In this document: in pieces, positions 56,025 through 64,000 of the stretch
Numbering within the stretch: the stretch's first letter is position 1
Layout: every line of letters starts with the position of its first letter
Notes under the pieces: model-generated
What the model saw: only the letters and a program-made list of their open reading frames with translations
Told to the model about the DNA's origin: nothing
Databases searched by the model: none
Position numbers and translations under genes: made by a program
From: Flammeovirgaceae bacterium UBA6059
Lineage (GTDB): Bacteria; Bacteroidota; Bacteroidia; Cytophagales; Cyclobacteriaceae
Direction: 5' to 3'
Length of the DNA stretch: 64,000 bases
Assembly (NCBI GenBank): GCA_002435755.1
Contig: DIYH01000028.1
Span: 62,001 to 126,000 of the forward strand

Positions 56025-57086
56025 CTAAAATTTCACGGCTAGTCCGGTCATCAAAGTATTGGCTCTATTAGTAGGGCCATCCTCATCAAAGTAGAGGTCA
56101 TTGTCTCCGGTTGCAATTCTTAGCTCTGTTCTCCAGGCGATATTTGATTGTGGTCTATAGTTGAAGCTTACCGATCCAATATTATTCTCAAAACCAATAC
56201 CTCCTGGACTGGCGATAAGAATTCCATCTTCGTCGATGACATATTCATATCTTAAGCCAAGATCAACCTTATCACTCAACTTGATCCCACCTATCAATGT
56301 GGCAAAGAAAAAACTCGCGTCTTCTTCTGAATCAGGTGCTTCCTGTGACCCATGATCCAGCGACAGCATGAGGTGAAAGCCATCAGATACTTGGTAGCGC
56401 GTGTAGAAATGATTATAAATGCGATATTTCTTTCCTACCATACCATCCCCTTCGTTACCAAGCAGATTGCCATAATTCAGTGTTAGTTTATCATTGACTT
56501 CATAAGTCAGATTAAACCCGTACGATTTAGCATCGTTGGTTTCTGAGATGATCTGCCAGCCGTTGAGTACTACGGCCGTTAGCGATAGCTGATCACTCAA
56601 CTCAGTAGAGAGTCTTACGCCCGTCTGATAGTAGGGGGTGAATTCTGTTGCAAGTGCGCGGGTAAAGACCTCATTCTCAATAGACAGAGGAGATTCATAG
56701 CCGGTATGTCCTCCGAATACACCAGCGTCAAGCCAAACACCTTCGCCAAGTTTGATCCCTGCATAAGTGTCGTAGATCATTCTGGTAAGATCATTGGGCT
56801 CTGCTCCATAGTTGACCTGGACATAGGTGCCGGTCTGCAGACCGACACTCCCTCTCACCTTTTCATCCTCGTACTCTGCTTTGACAAAAAGCCAGTTGAG
56901 ATTGAACTCATTGTGTCTCACGGCCTGAGTTACGTAAGGTCGGTAACCATCCGCAGGCTTGTTAAACTCGTATGCATAGTAGGCATCCGCATAAGCTGAA
57001 AAATCGAGTTTTGAGGTGATACTCTCCTGGGCAGAACTATCAAAAAGCACCAGTAGAAAAAGGGTTAGGGCTAAAGTTGGTTTCAT
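56025..57086 (-). CDS. Outer-membrane beta-barrel porin (OmpL-like, BBP2 type)
   Basis: A 353-residue outer-membrane protein. The signal peptide ends DSSAQ (about residue 19). The mature part starts with KLDFSAYADAYYAYEFNKP and HNEFNLNWLFVKAEYEDEK, a pattern typical of the putative beta-barrel porin-2 family, and consists of amphipathic strands up to a C-terminal aromatic residue (MTGLAVKF). Members are thought to be passive channels. No partner transporter is adjacent. The gene is divergent from the aminotransferase and shares a 99-base upstream region with it. Confidence 0.75.
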   Translation of the reverse strand: MKPTLALTLFLLVLFDSSAQESITSKLDFSAYADAYYAYEFNKPADGYRPYVTQAVRHNEFNLNWLFVKAEYEDEKVRGSVGLQTGTYVQVNYGAEPNDLTRMIYDTYAGIKLGEGVWLDAGVFGGHTGYESPLSIENEVFTRALATEFTPYYQTGVRLSTELSDQLSLTAVVLNGWQIISETNDAKSYGFNLTYEVNDKLTLNYGNLLGNEGDGMVGKKYRIYNHFYTRYQVSDGFHLMLSLDHGSQEAPDSEEDASFFFATLIGGIKLSDKVDLGLRYEYVIDEDGILIASPGGIGFENNIGSVSFNYRPQSNIAWRTELRIATGDNDLYFDEDGPTNRANTLMTGLAVKF

Positions 57087-57153
57087 GGTGTTGTTTTGTC
57101 TGAATTTAATAAATCCAGTTAATTATGATGTAGTATCTGACTGCCGAAATCCG

Positions 57154-57161
57154 TACTTTTG
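57154..57161 (+). promoter_or_regulatory. Candidate -7 box of the aminotransferase gene
   Basis: TACTTTTG matches TAnnTTTG exactly and ends 24 bases before the ATG at 57186. It overlaps a TTG at 57159 that would otherwise extend the reading frame, which favours the ATG as the true start. No clear -33 TTG is seen. Confidence 0.45.
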
Positions 57162-57185
57162 GCCTCAATTTTTAAGATACTGATC

Positions 57186-58382
57186 ATGACCAAAATATCT
57201 GACCGTCTCGCTAATCTGGAAGAATCCGCCACTTTGGCAATGGCAGCCAAAGCACGTGAGTTCAAAGAAAAAGGTATAAATGTGATAAGCCTGAGTCTTG
57301 GTGAGCCCGATTTCAAAACTCCAAAACACATTCAGGAAGGTGCAAAGGCTGCTATCGATGAAGGCAAGTATTTTGCGTACCCTCCGGTAAACGGATATTT
57401 GGATCTTCGCCAGGCCATTGCTGATAAGTTCAAGAGAGAGAATGGTCTTGAGTATGGTTCCAATGATATAGTAGTATCCAACGGGGCAAAGCAGTCTATC
57501 GCCAATGTGATGTATTCATTGGTCAACCCGGGTGATGAGGTCATCATCTTTTCCCCATATTGGGTTTCTTATTCTGCCATTGTACAGCTTGCTGAAGGTA
57601 AGGCTGTCTACGTCAAAGGTGGTATCGAGAGCGATTTCAAAGTGACCGGATCTCAACTTAAGGAGGCTATTACTGATAAGACTAAAGTCGTCATCTTCAG
57701 CAGTCCTTGTAATCCGACGGGTGCAGTATTCACTCAGGATGAGTTAGAGGATATTGCTGCTGTGTTGAGAGAGCATGAAGGCATCTATGTGATCTCTGAT
57801 GAGATATACGAGCACATCAATTATACAGGAGGCCATGTTAGCTTTGCTTCCCTACCGGGAATGTTTGACCGTACGATTACTGTCAATGGTTTTGCCAAAG
57901 GCTTTGCAATGACCGGGTGGCGAGTTGGGTTCATAGGTGCTCCAACATGGATTGCAAAGGCTTGCAATAAGATGCAAGGGCAAATTACCTCTGCCAACTG
58001 TGGTATTTCTCAGCGCGCTGCGCTGACTGCTCTCACTTCGGATCTTGGCCCAACCAAGGAAATGGCTGCCGAGTATTTAAGAAGACGAGATATGGTCTTC
58101 GAACTACTGAAGAGCATCGAGGGAGTAAAAGTTAACCTACCAACGGGTGCATTTTATTTCTTCCCAGATGTCAGCTCCTACTTTGGCAAGTCGGTCGGTG
58201 ATAAAGTCATCAACAATGCCAGTGACTTTGCCATGTACATCTTAGAAGATGCACATGTATCGGTCGTCACCGGGCAGGCGTTTGGAGATCCTAATTGCAT
58301 AAGACTTTCATATGCTGCTTCCGAAGAAGACTTGCGTGAGGCGATCGATAGAATCAAAAAATCACTGGCTAAACTAGCCTAG
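57186..58382 (+). CDS. aspC: Pyridoxal-phosphate aminotransferase, aspartate type (class I)
   Basis: A 398-residue fold-type I aminotransferase of the AspC I-gamma group. SLSLGEPDFKTPKHI is the substrate-loop region, SNGAKQSIANVMYSLVNPGD the cofactor loop, SPCNPTGAVF the conserved NPTG, and NGFAKGFAMTGWRVGF holds the PLP Lys. The C-terminal substrate Arg is in CIRLSYAAS. It should exchange the amino group between aspartate and 2-oxoglutarate, possibly also with aromatic or prephenate-type substrates. The ATG at 57186 is preferred over a TTG nine codons upstream. The gene is immediately followed by the heptose kinase gene. Confidence 0.9.
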   Translation: MTKISDRLANLEESATLAMAAKAREFKEKGINVISLSLGEPDFKTPKHIQEGAKAAIDEGKYFAYPPVNGYLDLRQAIADKFKRENGLEYGSNDIVVSNGAKQSIANVMYSLVNPGDEVIIFSPYWVSYSAIVQLAEGKAVYVKGGIESDFKVTGSQLKEAITDKTKVVIFSSPCNPTGAVFTQDELEDIAAVLREHEGIYVISDEIYEHINYTGGHVSFASLPGMFDRTITVNGFAKGFAMTGWRVGFIGAPTWIAKACNKMQGQITSANCGISQRAALTALTSDLGPTKEMAAEYLRRRDMVFELLKSIEGVKVNLPTGAFYFFPDVSSYFGKSVGDKVINNASDFAMYILEDAHVSVVTGQAFGDPNCIRLSYAASEEDLREAIDRIKKSLAKLA

Positions 58383-58383
58383 C

Positions 58384-59385
58384 ATGGCATACTCATCACT
58401 CGGTAATGTCTTCGAGAGCTTCACGAAGCTCAAAGTACTCATCATTGGTGATGTGATGATTGATGCGTATGTATACGGTGGTGTTTCGAGAATATCGCCA
58501 GAGGCACCCGTACCTATCGTTAATGTAAGGTCTAAAGAAAAACGACTTGGTGGAGCTGCCAACGTTGCACTCAATGTACAAGCAATGGGAGCAACTCCTA
58601 TTTTGTGCTCCGTAGTTGGGGATGACCTAGAAGGCAGACTGTTCGAAGAGTTACTTGAAGAAAGAGACATCACTTCCAGAGGCATTATAAAAAGCGAGTC
58701 TCGGATCACTACCGTAAAAAACAGGGTACTCTCCGGGTCTCAGCATATGCTCAGAATTGACCATGAATCTGATCATGCGTTAAATGCTTTAGAGCAGAAA
58801 ACACTAATCAAGCACATAGAAAACCTTATTCCAGAATGTGACCTGATCATCTTTGAAGACTATGACAAGGGTACTTTAAATAGTCATGTGATCGAGGCGG
58901 CTATAAGAATGGCTAATGATAAGGGGATTCCAATGGTAGTGGACCCAAAGCGTCGCAATTTCATGGATTATAAGAATGTGACGCTATTCAAACCAAACCT
59001 AAAAGAGCTCAAGGAAGGTCTGAAAATAGAGTTTGATGCTAAATCTCAATCGGCTCTAGAGACAGCAGTTGCCAGGTTGAAAGCTGTTCTTGGTTTTGAT
59101 ATCGGGTTAATTACACTTTCAGATAGAGGTGTGTATGTAGAGAGCAGTGAAGAGAAACTTCATCTACCTGCTCATGTGCGTAGCATTGCTGATGTGTCAG
59201 GTGCAGGAGACACAGTGATCAGCATTACAGGGCTCTGTATTGCACTCAATCTTTCTCTTAAGTTCACTGCTGAACTTGCCAATCTAGGAGGTGGGCTTGT
59301 ATGCGAGCACCTCGGCGTAGTACCAATCGATAAAGACCGGCTTTATAATGAAGCTGAAAAGAATCAGCTTCAATCCATTCTCTAA
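58384..59385 (+). CDS. rfaE1: PfkB-family kinase, D-beta-D-heptose 7-phosphate kinase (RfaE domain I)
   Basis: A 333-residue sugar kinase of the ribokinase/PfkB fold. VLIIGDVMIDAYVYGGVSRI and SPEAPVPIVNV (near 20-45) and GGAANVALNVQAMGA are typical of the HldE/RfaE kinase half, and VSGAGDTVISITGLCIAL has the catalytic Asp. The adenylyltransferase half of HldE is absent, so a separate nucleotidyltransferase would be needed for ADP-heptose. It starts one base after the aminotransferase stop. The heptose 7-phosphate it uses would be the same kind of sugar as that handled by the HddA-like kinase at 2501, although the product anomers differ. Confidence 0.85.
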   Translation: MAYSSLGNVFESFTKLKVLIIGDVMIDAYVYGGVSRISPEAPVPIVNVRSKEKRLGGAANVALNVQAMGATPILCSVVGDDLEGRLFEELLEERDITSRGIIKSESRITTVKNRVLSGSQHMLRIDHESDHALNALEQKTLIKHIENLIPECDLIIFEDYDKGTLNSHVIEAAIRMANDKGIPMVVDPKRRNFMDYKNVTLFKPNLKELKEGLKIEFDAKSQSALETAVARLKAVLGFDIGLITLSDRGVYVESSEEKLHLPAHVRSIADVSGAGDTVISITGLCIALNLSLKFTAELANLGGGLVCEHLGVVPIDKDRLYNEAEKNQLQSIL

Positions 59386-59394
59386 TAATTTGCT

Positions 59395-60660
59395 TTAGCT
59401 CCGGTCAATTGGGAATGTAAGGCAATGCGGTCCTCCACCACCCCTACTTAGCTCACTTGCTGGAATTCTAATCACCGTCTTTTCAATATCCTCAGGCTTA
59501 CTAATGCCCGCCTCAAAAGCAGATAGAATATCTTCAGCCATCACAATGTGATAACCATGCTCTTCGAATGTGGCAAAAGTATGTGTATTACGCTCATAAC
59601 TTAGTACAACTCCAGGCTTGACTGCTACAGTATTACAAGCCATAGTCCACTGCTCTCTATCTTCATAAAACTCCTCTCCTTTGGCACACTTGATCATCTG
59701 AGCATTTGGGTAGTCTGATCGAATCAGATCTTCGAGTGTATCAAACTTGATTGGGTCACTTCCATCTTGATAGTATTGAGTGATTCTAACCTGATTTTGG
59801 TCTTTGAAAAGCTTATGATAATAGACAAAGTCCTCATCATCTATCTTAGTAAAGATCGTATCAATGTGCATGCAATATCCTTCTTTTGGGATATCTACTA
59901 TCGTGAATTTCTTGACCACTGCTTTCTCAAAAACGATCTTCATCGCCATCGAAAGAGCTGCTTGAGAAGTACGTTCGCTACAAGCAATAAGGAGATGGTC
60001 TTTATTGATCATCGTTATGTCCCCCCCTTCTATGCTTATACTTTCGTCACACAGATTATCTACGAGAGTCTTGGCGTCTCCGGATATATCAATGTATCGA
60101 TCGTTTTCTCTCAGATCACTGAACATGGGGTGGTGACGTAACACAAACCAGGTCACCAAGTTTTCGCGTTTGCGTGGCGCTTTGTTTGCATGGCAAATCA
60201 ACGCATGGTCATTGACCATAGCGCCAATGTCTCGAGTGAAAATCAGATTTGGTAGAGGCTTGACAATGACTTCCCTCTCATGCATATAGCCAGCTAACAA
60301 TGCAGATGAGAGCATCACAGTATCAATTTCCAATAGGACTTGAAAAGCCTTCTCAGAGAGTGACTCCAAACTGCGAACTGCTTCAAGCAATTCGGCACGA
60401 ACACCAGTATCTCTGAGTATCTCCTCCAACAAATCACGGATATCGTACACTGATGATGGACCTCCAAACGCCGATAGCACATTCTGAAGGACCTGGTGCT
60501 CTTGCTGCATATGTGGTAAATACACTATGTCATCGTACAGCAAATAATCCTTGTTAGTGGGGGTAACCCATTCGATACCTTCGTCTGGCATATGAATGAT
60601 TACCTTTTTGAGGGGGTCTACATCTGATCTGATACTCAGTGAACTATCACTCTCATCCAT
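59395..60660 (-). CDS. arcA: Arginine deiminase
   Basis: A 421-residue enzyme of the guanidine-modifying superfamily that hydrolyses arginine to citrulline and ammonia. Marks include LKKVIIHMPDEGIEW (PGxE-like start), NLIFTRDIGAMVNDHA with the FTRD motif, SIEGGDITMINKDHLLIACS, GYCMHIDTIFTKIDD with the catalytic His, and the nucleophile Cys in GGGGPHCLTFPIDRS at the end. Length fits ArcA (about 410). ArcB and ArcC are not adjacent, so it may act in arginine breakdown or nitrogen release without a local operon. It is divergent from the histidine kinase gene. Confidence 0.88.
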   Translation of the reverse strand: MDESDSSLSIRSDVDPLKKVIIHMPDEGIEWVTPTNKDYLLYDDIVYLPHMQQEHQVLQNVLSAFGGPSSVYDIRDLLEEILRDTGVRAELLEAVRSLESLSEKAFQVLLEIDTVMLSSALLAGYMHEREVIVKPLPNLIFTRDIGAMVNDHALICHANKAPRKRENLVTWFVLRHHPMFSDLRENDRYIDISGDAKTLVDNLCDESISIEGGDITMINKDHLLIACSERTSQAALSMAMKIVFEKAVVKKFTIVDIPKEGYCMHIDTIFTKIDDEDFVYYHKLFKDQNQVRITQYYQDGSDPIKFDTLEDLIRSDYPNAQMIKCAKGEEFYEDREQWTMACNTVAVKPGVVLSYERNTHTFATFEEHGYHIVMAEDILSAFEAGISKPEDIEKTVIRIPASELSRGGGGPHCLTFPIDRS

Positions 60661-60754
60661 AAATTCTGACTTGTCTATTCAGCTAAATAAGTCTATTTAA
60701 AAGTTTTTTGACAATCAATAAAAGAATATTTTAGAAGCCTCATCACCCATTCAT

Positions 60755-63133
60755 TTGAAGGCTGTCCTCCATATTTTCATTGTTTGTCTGGCATTGACAC
60801 ATAGCATCTACGCTGAGGAAACAGATGTGCCAACAGTCAATCGTGGGGTCATCGATCTGAGAGGATATCTCCTGGATGAGCCTATCGAATTGAACGGAGA
60901 TTGGAGGTTTTTTTGGAATCGTCTCCTCAATCCGACCACTGTAGCTCGCGAGAAGTCTGATGATTTCATGTGTGTACCTTGTCTTTGGAAAGAGGAGTTG
61001 GCTCCTGAGAATTTGGAGCTTACTGCTACCGGGTATGCTACCTATCACCTCACTATTCTCCTATCAGAAAACGAGACGGATATAGGCATCATCATACCAG
61101 ATACTTACATGTCAAGTCGGCTCTTTCTTGACGGCCAAGAGATTGGTTCTGTTGGGGTACCGGCGGCCTCAAAACAATCCTACAGCATGGGATGGGCAGA
61201 GAAGGCCCATACGCTTCACGCTCACTCAGGCCAACTGGAAGTGGTATTACAAATCGCCAATTTTCATCATAGCAAGGGTGGTTTGGGACAGCCAATCCTT
61301 TTTGGCTCAAAAGAGGCGATTATGGCCTACAGTATTCGCCAAACAATGATAGACCTTTTCCTCACAGGAAGTCTTTTTATGGGGGGGCTGTTTTTCCTAG
61401 GACTTTTCTGGTTTGGTAGAAACGAAAGACCAGTCCTCTATTTCTCCTTGTTCTGTTTCACCTACGGATATCGCATATTGGGGGCTGGCAACTATCAGCT
61501 ACAGGAATATTTTCCTGATATGCCTTTTCAACTCACCTATTTATTAGAGTATACAAGCTTGTTCATAAGCGCATACCTATTCATGCGCTATACACGATTT
61601 CTATACCCCAAAGAGACTTCAAGATGGATTGCGGATGGTTTTGGCGTTATATCCATCATACTGGTGGGAACGACCGTATTTGCACCAATGTCGATTTCCA
61701 GTCGGATCATTGAGCCCTATTTCATTCTTCTCCTGTTAGGCTTCATGTACATACTTATAGTTTACTCAAGAGCGGTATTTGCAGGTCGGTCCGGAGCATA
61801 CTTTTCACTCATTTCCACTGCCATAGTTATCGTTGTTTTCGTCCAGAACATCATGGTTTATTTCCAAGTTTCAACGGAAATGGCATTGTTCAACCTGTTC
61901 GGCTACATATCCTTCTTCTTCCTACAGTCATTAGTCCTCTCTTACCGATTTACCAATTCTTTTAAGTCTGCCAGGCATCTAGCGGAGCAAGCAGCTATTG
62001 CAAAGACAGAGTTTTTGTCCACCATGTCGCATGAGATCCGTACACCGCTCAATGCTGTCATTGGGATGTCTCATCTGTTGAGCGAAAACCCACGAGATGA
62101 TCAGGAGGAGAACGTCAGGACGCTTGAGTTTTCAGCAAAGAATCTCATGTTGCTGATCAATGATATCCTGGATTATAATAAGATAGATTCTGGAAAGTTA
62201 GAGTTTGATAACTCTGAGGTAGATATCAGGACCCTCGTTCAAAATTTGCTGCAGACTTACCAGACCAAAGCAGATGAAAAAGGTATTGCGCTAGAACTGT
62301 CTGTAGACAAAAAAGTACCTCAGACCATCTTCACTGATCACACAAGGCTTTCGCAGGTCCTAAGTAACCTGGTCTCCAATGCGATTAAGTTCACGGACAA
62401 AGGAAGGGTGGAAGTAAGTCTTAAGCAGGTGATGCGTACCAAGGAGCGTTCCGCGATCAAGTTTAAAGTAGAAGACACAGGGATAGGCATACCCAAGGAA
62501 AAGCAGTCCATGATCTTTGAAACTTTTACTCAAGCCAGCTCCACAACCACACGAGTGTTCGGAGGCACAGGACTTGGGTTGGCCATCACGAAGAAACTGC
62601 TCCACCTTCAAGGGGTAGCCATACATCTGTTCAGCCTACCGGGAAAAGGATCGAGATTTTATTTCACACAGACATTTAGCATCCCAAAGGACTCTCCCAA
62701 ACGAGTTCCATCACTACAGCTTACTATCAACGAAAAACAGGACCAAAATCTTGAAGGTCTCACCATTTTATTAGTAGAAGATAATGAGGTCAATGTGCTT
62801 GTTGCAAAGAAATTCCTAACCAAGTGGCAGGCGAATGTCCACAATGTTGAAAATGGTCAGGAAGCGCTAGACGAAATTACTCAGGGTGGAGAAAAATATG
62901 ATCTCATCCTAATGGACCTGCAGATGCCGGTAATGGATGGCTACACAGCCTCACGCGAAATCAGGAAGGTGGGCTACCAAAGACCGATTATAGCACTTAC
63001 TGCTTCCGCACTCATGGAAGTTGAAGAAAAGGTTAAAAATGCTGGAATGGACGATTATGTTACCAAGCCATTCAACCCTAACGACTTACTAGCAAAAATC
63101 TTAAGGATACACGCTACTAAGCGCGCAGTTTAG
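60755..63133 (+). CDS. 7TM-DISM hybrid sensor histidine kinase
   Basis: A 792-residue membrane hybrid kinase. Signal peptide 1-20 (ends SIYA), then a periplasmic beta-sandwich domain to about 185 (DISMED2/galactose-binding type), seven helices near 195-400 (7TMR-DISM), and HisKA with phospho-acceptor His426 in STMSHEIRTPLNAVIGMSHLL. HATPase has NAIKFTDKG, EDTGIGIPKEKQ and GGTGLGLAI. A receiver domain from about 672 has Asp721 in LILMDLQMPVMDG and the Lys of VTKPFNPND. The start codon is TTG, chosen because it gives a complete signal peptide and no ATG lies nearby upstream. No output regulator is encoded alongside. The ligand is unknown; many relatives sense carbohydrates. Confidence 0.9.
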   Translation: MKAVLHIFIVCLALTHSIYAEETDVPTVNRGVIDLRGYLLDEPIELNGDWRFFWNRLLNPTTVAREKSDDFMCVPCLWKEELAPENLELTATGYATYHLTILLSENETDIGIIIPDTYMSSRLFLDGQEIGSVGVPAASKQSYSMGWAEKAHTLHAHSGQLEVVLQIANFHHSKGGLGQPILFGSKEAIMAYSIRQTMIDLFLTGSLFMGGLFFLGLFWFGRNERPVLYFSLFCFTYGYRILGAGNYQLQEYFPDMPFQLTYLLEYTSLFISAYLFMRYTRFLYPKETSRWIADGFGVISIILVGTTVFAPMSISSRIIEPYFILLLLGFMYILIVYSRAVFAGRSGAYFSLISTAIVIVVFVQNIMVYFQVSTEMALFNLFGYISFFFLQSLVLSYRFTNSFKSARHLAEQAAIAKTEFLSTMSHEIRTPLNAVIGMSHLLSENPRDDQEENVRTLEFSAKNLMLLINDILDYNKIDSGKLEFDNSEVDIRTLVQNLLQTYQTKADEKGIALELSVDKKVPQTIFTDHTRLSQVLSNLVSNAIKFTDKGRVEVSLKQVMRTKERSAIKFKVEDTGIGIPKEKQSMIFETFTQASSTTTRVFGGTGLGLAITKKLLHLQGVAIHLFSLPGKGSRFYFTQTFSIPKDSPKRVPSLQLTINEKQDQNLEGLTILLVEDNEVNVLVAKKFLTKWQANVHNVENGQEALDEITQGGEKYDLILMDLQMPVMDGYTASREIRKVGYQRPIIALTASALMEVEEKVKNAGMDDYVTKPFNPNDLLAKILRIHATKRAV

Positions 63134-64000
63134 TGCTGTAGTCCTTAACCGTCTCGACAAACACTTTTACCATCTTAGGATCAATATCCGGATAAACACC
63201 ATGTCCGAGATTAGCTATATGCCGTGAATTTCCAAATTGGTCCAGCATATTTCGTGTAGCACTTGCGACTTCTTTAGAGCTTCCATACAGAGCACATGGA
63301 TCAAGGTTGCCTTGTAACGTTTTATCCTCTCCGATCATCTGCCTTGACTCGCCTATTTTCATATTCCAATCTAGTCCTATGGTCTCACAGTTGAGTTTTG
63401 CCATTTCAGACCTGGCAAAGAAAGCTCCCTTCGCAAATACCGTGACGGGTACTTCATCAATGGCATCACAGATTTGCTGGATATAACTAAGTGAAAATGT
63501 GTTGTACTGCTCAGGCGGCAAAATACCCGCCCATGAATCAAAAATCTGAACAATATCAGCACCAGCAGCAATCTGAGCCTTTAAGTAGTCAATCGTACTC
63601 TGCGTGATTTTATCTAATAATACGCGAGCCATTTCTGGTTCCCTGTAGAGCATTTTCCGCGCTTTGGAAAATGTCTTGCTACCTGATCCCTCTATCATGT
63701 AACAAAAGATCGTCCAGGGACAACCTGCAAAGCCAATCAATGGCACACGACCATCCAGCTCTTTTTTAGTGATTTTGATGGCCTCTAAAACATAGTTCAA
63801 ATCCTCTTCAGGGCTCGCTATCCGCAACTTCTTAACCTCTTCAATAGACGCTATAGTTTTGGGAAAGTAAGGTCCTCTCTTTTCAACCATTTCATAGGGC
63901 AACCCCATCGCTTCAGGGATTACGAGTATATCCGAAAAAATGATCGCCGCATCCACACCCAGTATATCAACGGGCTGTAGCGTAACTTCAGCAGCCAAAG
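63117..64000 (-). CDS. hemE: Uroporphyrinogen decarboxylase, 5' part beyond the window
   Basis: The 3' part (294 codons) of hemE, whose product removes four carboxyl groups from uroporphyrinogen III to give coproporphyrinogen III in heme synthesis. Recognisable parts are AAEVTLQPVDILGVDAAIIFSDIL, GFAGCPWTIFCYMIEGSGSK, QIFDSWAGILPPEQY, LDWNMKIGESRQMIG and ANLGHGVYPDIDPKMV. The family is about 340 residues, so about 45 residues, including the start and the RQAGRY motif, lie past the window end. The apparent TTG near the edge is an internal Leu. The gene is convergent with the histidine kinase gene, and the two overlap by 17 bases. Confidence 0.93.
   Translation of the reverse strand, partial: LAAEVTLQPVDILGVDAAIIFSDILVIPEAMGLPYEMVEKRGPYFPKTIASIEEVKKLRIASPEEDLNYVLEAIKITKKELDGRVPLIGFAGCPWTIFCYMIEGSGSKTFSKARKMLYREPEMARVLLDKITQSTIDYLKAQIAAGADIVQIFDSWAGILPPEQYNTFSLSYIQQICDAIDEVPVTVFAKGAFFARSEMAKLNCETIGLDWNMKIGESRQMIGEDKTLQGNLDPCALYGSSKEVASATRNMLDQFGNSRHIANLGHGVYPDIDPKMVKVFVETVKDYSTKLRA

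Noticed and set aside
63990..64000. TTG near the window end as the start of hemE
   Set aside because: It falls inside the conserved AAEVTLQP region of the family; the true start lies beyond the window.

Overview
The window looks like a chromosomal segment of a Bacteroidota bacterium, most likely a marine or soil member of the Cytophagales. The evidence is a PorP/SprF-like protein beside a 9.5-kb adhesin gene with a gliding-motility type C-terminal domain (type IX secretion), orphan FtsX-type permeases paired with PadR regulators, secreted proteins with a carboxypeptidase-like regulatory domain, and promoter boxes fitting the Bacteroidota consensus TTTG/TTG-N17-23-TAnnTTTG. No rRNA, tRNA, CRISPR array, IS element or phage gene was recognised. 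Gene density is high, and many genes overlap by the ATGA type.

Region 1 (22-16430) is a surface-polysaccharide locus in two divergent arms. The minus arm (9083 down to 22) encodes an SDR epimerase/dehydratase, a 1,091-residue double glycosyltransferase, a sugar-1-phosphate nucleotidyltransferase fused to a Nudix domain, a GHMP kinase of heptose-kinase type, two very short thiamine-diphosphate enzyme subunits, and a DegT-family enzyme whose catalytic Lys is His, as in the 3-dehydratases ColD and RfbH. Together they suggest a nucleotide-activated deoxy sugar, perhaps heptose-based and carrying a two-carbon branch. The plus arm (9263-16430) encodes an RmlD-like reductase, two multi-span membrane proteins of glycosyltransferase type, two methyltransferases and a GT2 enzyme.

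Region 2 (16612-27703) is mostly housekeeping and transport: a DUF2164 protein, a secreted DUF885-like protein, an LDH/MDH-family dehydrogenase, an ABC exporter, an orphan FtsX permease, a sugar porter and an SLC12/APC-type permease.

Region 3 (28037-38611) is a porP/sprF-like gene followed by a roughly 3,170-residue secreted adhesin with about 34 SprB-like repeats. From repeat 7 to repeat 33 these appear to be organised as nine A-B-C triplets. Region 4 (38630-41350) carries agmatine deiminase and N-carbamoylputrescine amidase (putrescine synthesis), two small unknown proteins and an alkyltransferase-like protein.

Region 5 (41448-53534) holds two PadR-permease pairs. The second is followed by three translationally coupled paralogous secreted proteins. 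Between the pairs lie a lipoprotein gene, the decayed 3' end of a lost third permease, a possible small RNA, and a consensus promoter with a perfect palindrome between its two boxes. Region 6 (53531-64000) is a mosaic of housekeeping and metabolic genes: a solute symporter, clpS, recR, a porin, an aspartate-type aminotransferase, a heptose kinase, arginine deiminase, a 7TM hybrid histidine kinase and the 3' part of hemE.
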